From an uncultured Lentisphaeria bacterium (lineage in GTDB: Bacteria; Verrucomicrobiota; Lentisphaeria; Victivallales; Victivallaceae): a stretch of DNA of 64,000 bases. Positions 58,628 through 64,000 of this stretch are shown piece by piece (the stretch's first letter is position 1; each line of letters starts with the position of its first letter). Made by a program: the position numbers and the translations under genes. Where the stretch lies: the NCBI GenBank assembly GCA_949298075.1, contig CASFVA010000009.1, positions 62,001 through 126,000 of the forward strand, given 5' to 3'. The notes beneath the pieces are model-generated. The model was not told the DNA's origin. It ran no database searches and saw only the letters and a program-made list of their open reading frames with translations.

Positions 58628-60244
58628 TCACCGTTCCCCGGCCGCCTGATGCAGCAGGTTGCAAAGCAACTGGTAGTTGAGCGGCATGTTGAGACACCAG
58701 ACCCGGCCCTGCCCCACCAAACGGCGGAACTGCTCCTCGCTGAACTGCGAGGCGATTACAACCAGAGGCAGCCTGCGGCCGGCCAGGCGGCGCAGCCGGG
58801 CCGGAAGTTCGTCAGGATCAAAGGCGGTTTCAATCAGAATCACCGCATCGCAGGATTCGGCGGCCACCGCCTTTTCCAATTCACCAACCGTTTTGAGGAG
58901 CCGGCTGTCAACTCCGGAAGCGTTCAGCAGCCGGGCGTAAACATCCGCTTCGCCAACGTCGTCGTCGCAGATCATCACCCGGAGCCGCCGGGTCCCTGAC
59001 ACCGTGGTCAGGCGAGGATCATCACCGGGGATCATTCCCGAGGAAACCGGACGGGTCTCGGTGCTGAAGTCACTCTTTTCCGTCACTGACGCCGACGACG
59101 GCAACCGGAACCTCACCACCGTGTGCGATTCAGCATCGCTGCCGACTTCCAGCCGGCACCCGATCCGTCCGGCGATGTCCCGCACAATACCCAGGCCCAG
59201 CACGCCGCTGCCGGCTTCCGGCGGACAAGCGAAATCCTCGTCCGCAACGGCGAGCATGGCGTTGAATTTCTCGGCCAGGTTTTCACGGCACCCCGAACCG
59301 CCGGAATCCCTCACCTCAAACACCACCTGGCGGTTCTCGACAAAACATCCGAACTTCACGGCTCCGCCCGCGGCCGTGGCCCGCCCCACCGCACGGATCA
59401 GGATGTTCATAAGCTGGAACAGCAGCTCGCGGTCAATCCGCAGCCGGTCCGGAACGCCCGAAGAGTAACGGGTCGAAAATCCCACTTCCCGGAATCCCAG
59501 CGGCATCTTGCAGCGATTGACCAGGTCCCGGATGAATTCCGCAGTCAGAAATTCGTCGTCATGAGGATTGCGCCAGCGTTCCCGGTCCAGCCGGCTCAGA
59601 TCGAACACCTGTTCGATTTCCCGCGACAGCGCACCCACTTTGCGCAGCAGACGCAGCTGCAGTTCGGCCCGCTCAGCATTGGCTCCGCCGGAATCGCGGC
59701 TCAACACCTGGTACTCCAGCAGCGCCAGGGCCTTGATCATGCCCAGTGAACGCCGGGTTTCCGGCAGCATCCGCGATACGATGCTGAGCTGCAGTCCGTC
59801 GTAGCGTTCGATTTCCAGGCGTTGCTCCACCTCCCGGGCCAGACCGATCTTGAATTTGCGCGCAAGGTTCTGCTGGCGGTCCCGCAGGGAGTTGAGCGCG
59901 ACATACAGTGACCGGACTTCGTCATCGGTGATCTGCGCGGTGGAGAGCGCCCCCACCTTGTCGCCGGCGGCCAGAGCGGTCGCAAAGCGCTCCGCCTCCA
60001 GCACCGGACGCAGCACCCGCCGCAGAATAATCCACATGAGCACCGAAGTCGCCAGCATCCAGCACAGCAGCGCCCCCAGCATGATCGCCAGAAACAGATC
60101 CTCGGGGTCTCCGCTGCTCAGCACACGGCTGAGATAGGGCAGCCGGGCCCCGTAAAGACACGTCAGCGCCGTGGCTCCGCCGACGGCGGCGACCAGACAA
60201 CCCGGAAAAACAACCGACCAGGCAATTTTAGTTGTGACCCGCAT
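58628..60244 (-). CDS. Degenerate hybrid histidine kinase (pseudokinase with pseudo-receiver)
   Basis: A 538-residue membrane protein: two transmembrane helices (~8-30 and ~52-74), HAMP-like linker (~75-130), DHp-like helices, an HATPase domain (~265-382) and a C-terminal receiver fold (~420-535). The DHp phospho-acceptor position reads SRMLPETRRSL, with Pro161 where SHELRTPL has His. The N-box has NILIRA, with Arg284 for the catalytic Asn, though GSGVLGLGIV (G2) remains. The receiver keeps DDD (427-429) but has Glu472 for the phosphorylated Asp, and no clear Lys. It heads an operon with the PBP-pedestal and SEDS genes. No clear ribosome site is seen. Confidence 0.82.
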   Translation of the reverse strand: MRVTTKIAWSVVFPGCLVAAVGGATALTCLYGARLPYLSRVLSSGDPEDLFLAIMLGALLCWMLATSVLMWIILRRVLRPVLEAERFATALAAGDKVGALSTAQITDDEVRSLYVALNSLRDRQQNLARKFKIGLAREVEQRLEIERYDGLQLSIVSRMLPETRRSLGMIKALALLEYQVLSRDSGGANAERAELQLRLLRKVGALSREIEQVFDLSRLDRERWRNPHDDEFLTAEFIRDLVNRCKMPLGFREVGFSTRYSSGVPDRLRIDRELLFQLMNILIRAVGRATAAGGAVKFGCFVENRQVVFEVRDSGGSGCRENLAEKFNAMLAVADEDFACPPEAGSGVLGLGIVRDIAGRIGCRLEVGSDAESHTVVRFRLPSSASVTEKSDFSTETRPVSSGMIPGDDPRLTTVSGTRRLRVMICDDDVGEADVYARLLNASGVDSRLLKTVGELEKAVAAESCDAVILIETAFDPDELPARLRRLAGRRLPLVVIASQFSEEQFRRLVGQGRVWCLNMPLNYQLLCNLLHQAAGER

Positions 60245-60374
60245 AATTTTCTGTCATGACGTTGGTTTTCACGATCCACTGCCGCGCCGGCCGCCGGAAC
60301 TGCAACCGGAGTGACTGCGCCTACCCGGCCGGACCGCGGTTTTGTCCGGATCACCAGTCCGGACTCATCCTTAT

Positions 60375-60403
60375 AATGTACATGTTGATCGCCGGTTTTA
60401 CAA
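60375..60403 (-). promoter_or_regulatory. Promoter of the pseudokinase / PBP-pedestal / SEDS operon
   Basis: Minus strand TTGTAA (60398-60403), 17-base spacer, TACATT (60375-60380), about 130 bases before the kinase-like gene. A palindromic CCGGCGG/CCGCCGG hairpin (60407-60422) lies just upstream, without a T-run, after thiE. Confidence 0.55.
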
Positions 60404-60434
60404 CCTCCGGCGGTTCCGCCGGTTCCGGCCTGAT

Positions 60435-61112
60435 TCACTCCACCGGAAGCCAGCGCCGGTATTCAGCCCGGAGTTCGCGAACTTTAGCCTCCACGTCGGC
60501 CGCCTGGGTGATTTCCGTAACCATCGCCAGCACCCGCGCTCCGGCGCCGATCAACTCGCCGAAACGGTGTTTTTTGACGCCGCCCATGACCGAGAACGGC
60601 AGTCCGATCCGCGGAGCAATCGCGCCGATCGCCGCGACCCCGAGTGCCGCCATCGGCAGCGACTTGGTCGCCGTCGGATAGATCGGTCCGATGTTGATGC
60701 AGTCGGCTCCGGCCTCCCGGGCGGCCAGCGCCTCGGCCAGATTGTGGGTCGAATTGCCAATCCACAGATCAGGCGCAACCGACCGCGCCGCCGGCACCGG
60801 CAGATCGTCCTGCCCCAGATGAACCCCGTCGGCATTTGCCGCCAGCGCCACATCCACGCAGTCGTCAATCATCAGCAGCACACCGTAACGATTGGCAATC
60901 GGGCGGCAGATGCAGGCCAGTTCGTACAGATATTTCGCCCCTTTGAGCTTCTCGCGCAACTGAATTATCCGGATTCCGCCCGCCGCCGCCGCCTCAAAAA
61001 TTTCCGGCACCGGGCGATCCAGACAGAACTCCGACGAAATCACCAGATAAAGATCGGCCGACCGGAACACCGCGCCGCGCTCACTCCGGCCGGCAAATAC
61101 TGACTTCTCCAT
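60435..61112 (-). CDS. thiE: Thiamine-phosphate synthase
   Basis: Joins HMP pyrophosphate and HET phosphate to form thiamine phosphate. The 225-residue TIM-barrel protein has IRIIQLREKLKGAKYLYELA, DGVHLGQDDLPV, IGNSTHNLAEALAAREAGAD and INIGPIYPTATKSL, the standard substrate and Mg-binding motifs. A ~15-residue N-terminal extension precedes the first strand. GAGGTG six bases upstream confirms the ATG. The 52-base gap before it is too short for a TPP riboswitch, and no other thi gene is near. Confidence 0.94.
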   Translation of the reverse strand: MEKSVFAGRSERGAVFRSADLYLVISSEFCLDRPVPEIFEAAAAGGIRIIQLREKLKGAKYLYELACICRPIANRYGVLLMIDDCVDVALAANADGVHLGQDDLPVPAARSVAPDLWIGNSTHNLAEALAAREAGADCINIGPIYPTATKSLPMAALGVAAIGAIAPRIGLPFSVMGGVKKHRFGELIGAGARVLAMVTEITQAADVEAKVRELRAEYRRWLPVE

Positions 61113-61164
61113 GAAACACCTCTTTCGTCAACCGCAGGACGCCGACTCCGCCGGACCGTGCGAT

Positions 61165-61527
61165 TCATTTTTTCGCCTCAAAATTCCGGCAGGACGCCAT
61201 GGGATCGGTATCCCCGCCGGACCGTCCGCACACCAGCCGGAACGGGCTGGCAATCAGGTGGCGGCAATTGCAGCAGAAATCCCGCCCGGAGCCGTCGTCC
61301 AGCACCGCCGCTTCCGTCTTTTCCTCACCGCCCAGCAGCGCGGACAGCCGCTGCCGCGCCCCGGACTCCGGGTCCGGAGCTTCCGGTTCGGGTTCTCCCA
61401 GTTTTGCCCCGCACAGCGCGCAGACCAGCTTCCCGCCGGTCACCCGCCAGCCCTCCATCTCCGGAACGCTCTTGACCACACTGAGTCCGCCGCAATGCGG
61501 ACAATTCACCATCGAACCGGCTTTCAT
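61165..61527 (-). CDS. Small zinc-ribbon protein of unknown function
   Basis: A 120-residue protein with two metal-binding parts: an N-terminal ribbon with CPHC (residues 9-12) and CALC, and a C-terminal cluster (RDFCCNCRHLIASPF, then LVCGRSGGDTDPMASC). A Glu/Pro-rich linker of about 30 residues joins them. No named family is recognised; it may bind nucleic acid or act as a chaperone-like adaptor. Its ATG overlaps the TGA of the metallophosphoesterase gene (ATGA), and 52 bases separate it from thiE. Confidence 0.78.
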   Translation of the reverse strand: MKAGSMVNCPHCGGLSVVKSVPEMEGWRVTGGKLVCALCGAKLGEPEPEAPDPESGARQRLSALLGGEEKTEAAVLDDGSGRDFCCNCRHLIASPFRLVCGRSGGDTDPMASCRNFEAKK

Positions 61528-62495
61528 CTTTTTATCTCCATAATCCGGATGTCATGCAGCGGCTCAGGACGAACCGCCCGCCCCGGACTCCGCAGCGTCA
61601 GCACCACCACCTCGGGCGGACAGAGCAAACGCAGCCTCAGGCGGTCTCCGCCCAATCCGCTGGTAACGTAAACCCGCCGCTGCTCCAGCCGGTGCAGTCC
61701 GATTTCAAACAGCAGCCTCAGCCGTCCTCCGGGGGGATCGTCACCGCCCTCCTCGGGCTCCCACTGGCGGTTCCGGAACAGCGCCGCCCGGAAATCACCG
61801 AAATACGGCAGCCGGACCTGGCCGCCATGAGTGTGTCCGGACACCATCAGCACGTTGCGTTCCGGCGGGACTTCGAGAATCAGCCGCGGATTGTGGGCGA
61901 GTACCAGCGTGAACGCGGTTTCCGGAATTTCTTCCACGGCCCGGCTGAAATCCGGCGCACCGGTCTCAAAATCGGCCAGGCCGGCCACATGAAAATCCTG
62001 TCCGCGCCAGTTCAACCGGCAGGACCGGTTGGCGAGCAGCACCACCCCGGCCAGGGACAGCGCCGACTCCACCAGATCAGTACCGTGCCACATCTCGTGG
62101 TTGCCGCTGACCGCATACACCCCGAGCGGAGCCGTAAAACGCCGGAAATACGCCGTGATCTCCGGAAAACTTCCGGTGTCATCCCGTCCCCTCCGTCCCC
62201 TGACGTAGTCGCCCAGCAGGCAGATCAAATCCGGCCTGGCGGCGGTGATCGCCGCCGCTGCCTGATCCAGCAGTTCCGGAGACGGCGGATCCGGAAACGC
62301 ATGAAAATCACTGAGCAGCGCCACCCGGAGTCCATCCAGTTCCGGCGGCATCCCGGCCAGTTCCACTTCCGCCGAACGGATCCGGAGCCGTTCCGGCTCC
62401 ACCAGTACCATCCACAGCAGAAGAAGAAGAAGCGCCGCAGCCATAACCGCGCCGGCCCCGGTCAGCGCCGCCGCGGTTTTACCGTTTTTTTTCAA
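61524..62495 (-). CDS. Membrane-anchored metallophosphoesterase (YaeI/YkuE-like)
   Basis: A 323-residue calcineurin-like phosphoesterase with one N-terminal helix (~8-32). All five metal-site motifs are present: LLSDFHAFPD, LLGDYVRG, VSGNHEMWHG, LAHNPRLIL and VSGHTHGGQVRLPYFG. Relatives hydrolyse UDP-diacylglucosamine or other phospholipid headgroups in the envelope, so a lipid role is plausible. The start is TTG at 62495, with AAAGG upstream and a 17-base overlap with clpC; an in-frame ATG at 62444 is an alternative. It overlaps the zinc-ribbon gene by four bases. Confidence 0.88.
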   Translation of the reverse strand: MKKNGKTAAALTGAGAVMAAALLLLLLWMVLVEPERLRIRSAEVELAGMPPELDGLRVALLSDFHAFPDPPSPELLDQAAAAITAARPDLICLLGDYVRGRRGRDDTGSFPEITAYFRRFTAPLGVYAVSGNHEMWHGTDLVESALSLAGVVLLANRSCRLNWRGQDFHVAGLADFETGAPDFSRAVEEIPETAFTLVLAHNPRLILEVPPERNVLMVSGHTHGGQVRLPYFGDFRAALFRNRQWEPEEGGDDPPGGRLRLLFEIGLHRLEQRRVYVTSGLGGDRLRLRLLCPPEVVVLTLRSPGRAVRPEPLHDIRIMEIKR

Positions 62496-64000
62496 TCTTG
62501 CCTTTCGGTTTTCCCGGGAAAAACAGTATCTTCTGATTGTCCAGCTCCACTTTGACCGAACCGGCGTTGTTCAGATCGCCGCGCAGCAGCTCGTCGGCCA
62601 GCGGATCCTCAATGTACCGCTCCACCGCCCGTCGCAGCGGACGTGCGCCGTACTCCGGCTCGTAGCCCCGGTCGATCAGGAAGTCCTTGACATCATCGGA
62701 AACCGCCAAAGCCAGACCACGTTCCTCAAGCCGCCGGGCCAGCTTGTCAAGCTCAAGATCGACAATCGCCACCAGATCCTGCCGGGTCAGCCGCCGGAAC
62801 ACCACAATGTCATCCACCCGGTTGATGAATTCCGGCTTGAACACCCGCCGGGCCGTTTCCAGCAGTTTTTCGTCGGAACGCCGGTTTTCCTCCGCCGCGT
62901 CGCCGCCGAAACCGAGCGTGCCGCCGCGCGAAAGCTGCTCAGCCCCAACGTTGCTGGTCATAATGATGATGGTGTTGCAGAAATCAATCCGCCGCCCGAG
63001 CGTATCGGTGATCCGCCCTTCCTCCAGAATCTGCAGCAGCATGTGCATGACATCCGGGTGGGCTTTTTCAATCTCATCAAACAGCACCACCGAATAGGGC
63101 CGCCGTCTCACCCGTTCAGTCAGCTCACCACCCTCGCCGTGACCGACATAGCCCGGCGGCGAACCGATGAGCCGCGACACGTTGAATTTTTCCATGTACT
63201 CGGACATGTCAACCTGGATCAGAGCATCGGCGTCACCGAACATGAATTCGGCCAGCGCCTTGGCCAGCAGCGTCTTGCCCACCCCGGTCGGCCCCAGGAA
63301 AATAAATGATCCGATCGGCCGGTCGGGGTTTTTGAGATCGGCCCGCGACCGCCGCAGCGCCCGGGAAATAATGCCGATGGCGGCATCCTGGCCGATCACC
63401 ACTTTTTTTAGTTCGCTCTCCATGCGAAGCAGTTTGGCGTTCTCGCCCTCCGACATCTGCTGCAGCGGCACGCCGGTGAGTTTGGCAACCACTGCGGCAA
63501 TGTCCTGGGGCGTAATCAGGGTGCGCTGCTTCTCGCACGCATCACGCCAGGCTTCGCGCTGCTGATCGATTTCGCGCTTGAGTTCGCGCTCGGTGTCGCG
63601 CCACCGGGCCGCATCTTCGAAATCCTGCGCATCGATCGCCTTTTCCTTGGCCTGGCGGGCCGCCGCGATCCTCTCCTCGGTTTCCCGGGTGTCGGGCGGC
63701 CGGATCATGCCTTGAATCCGGGCCCGCGCCCCCGCCTCATCCATGACGTCAATCGCCTTGTCCGGCAGAAAGCGTCCGGAAATGTAGCGGTCGGCCAGCC
63801 TGACCGCCGCCTCCAGCGCACCTTCGGCATACTCCACATGGTGGTGTTTCTCGTAGGTCGGCTTGAGTCCTTTCAGAATCAGAATCGAATCAGCCACGCT
63901 CGGCGGATTGACCATCACCGGCTGGAACCGCCGCTCCAGCGCGGCATCCTTCTCAATCCCCTTGCGGTATTCGTCAAGAGTGGTGGCGCCGACACACTGC
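62479..64000 (-). CDS. clpC: AAA+ unfoldase ClpC, C-terminal ~506 residues (runs off window end)
   Basis: Unfoldase partner of ClpP. The visible part starts inside the first AAA domain (CVGATTLDEYRKGIEKDAAL) and includes the UVR-like middle segment (AIDAQDFEDAARWRDTEREL), which marks ClpC rather than ClpA, then the second AAA domain with Walker A FLGPTGVGKTLLAKALAEFM, Walker B YSVVLFDEIEKAHPDVMHML, sensor TSNVGAEQLS and the C-terminal small domain. The N-terminal Clp-N repeats lie beyond the window. The 3' end overlaps the metallophosphoesterase gene by 17 bases. Confidence 0.96.
   Translation of the reverse strand, partial: QCVGATTLDEYRKGIEKDAALERRFQPVMVNPPSVADSILILKGLKPTYEKHHHVEYAEGALEAAVRLADRYISGRFLPDKAIDVMDEAGARARIQGMIRPPDTRETEERIAAARQAKEKAIDAQDFEDAARWRDTERELKREIDQQREAWRDACEKQRTLITPQDIAAVVAKLTGVPLQQMSEGENAKLLRMESELKKVVIGQDAAIGIISRALRRSRADLKNPDRPIGSFIFLGPTGVGKTLLAKALAEFMFGDADALIQVDMSEYMEKFNVSRLIGSPPGYVGHGEGGELTERVRRRPYSVVLFDEIEKAHPDVMHMLLQILEEGRITDTLGRRIDFCNTIIIMTSNVGAEQLSRGGTLGFGGDAAEENRRSDEKLLETARRVFKPEFINRVDDIVVFRRLTRQDLVAIVDLELDKLARRLEERGLALAVSDDVKDFLIDRGYEPEYGARPLRRAVERYIEDPLADELLRGDLNNAGSVKVELDNQKILFFPGKPKGKIEKKR

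Noticed and set aside
61113-61164. Possible TPP riboswitch before thiE
   Set aside because: Only 52 bases separate thiE from the upstream gene, too few for the aptamer, and no conserved core is visible.

Overview
This 64 kb window is a gene-dense, GC-rich bacterial chromosome segment with no insertion sequence, prophage, CRISPR array or rRNA that I can see. The gene content suggests a Lentisphaerota / Victivallales-like anaerobe of the PVC superphylum: a GspG-like prepilin with FTLVEV preceded by Arg rather than Gly, secreted pectate-lyase-fold and CE7 esterase genes with AraC regulators, a GH116 enzyme and a large Gram-negative peptidoglycan gene set. That placement is inference from family content; no database was searched.

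Region 1 (1-7407, all minus strand) is one transcription-translation block: tRNA-Leu, tRNA-Thr, tuf, rpmG, tRNA-Trp, secE, nusG, rplK, rplA, rplJ, rplL and the 5' two thirds of rpoB. A consensus promoter precedes tRNA-Leu and a hairpin with a T-run separates rplL from rpoB. RpoB carries Asn at the position of E. coli His526 in the rifampicin pocket.

Region 2 (7552-23440) is mostly housekeeping: accA with a short-type argA, a LysM/YkuD L,D-transpeptidase, rpsA, a ClC channel, DUF2062 and secreted unknown proteins, a minus-strand operon valS / CE7 esterase / xseB / membrane glycosyltransferase, then purE-marC and rpsO.

Region 3 (23471-43984) mixes metabolism and accessory functions: leuCD, recD2, an AraC regulator facing an SGNH esterase plus two tandem pectate-lyase-fold (DUF4955-like) paralogs, a glycosyltransferase/TPR protein with AraC and lipoprotein genes, a short alaS lacking the usual C-terminal domain, a STAS protein, a lipoprotein, and an operon of two secreted CE7 esterases and meso-diaminopimelate dehydrogenase.

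Region 4 (44046-51146) is a minus-strand run tsaD-gph-cca-uap-ftsW-murG between a clear promoter and a clear terminator. A eukaryote-type UDP-GlcNAc pyrophosphorylase sits one base from ftsW, which sits one base from murG, so the maker and the user of UDP-GlcNAc are co-expressed. Region 5 (51227-64000) has an ABM protein, an AraC regulator divergent from a GH116 gene across a 16-bp palindrome, a pteridine-reductase-like SDR, a prepilin, and a minus-strand cluster encoding a degenerate hybrid kinase, a stand-alone penicillin-binding-protein pedestal domain and a second FtsW/RodA, followed by thiE, a zinc-ribbon protein, a metallophosphoesterase and clpC (cut by the window edge).

About a dozen genes share one promoter design: a -35 close to TTGAAA, usually 17 bases, and a -10 of TATATT rather than TATAAT.
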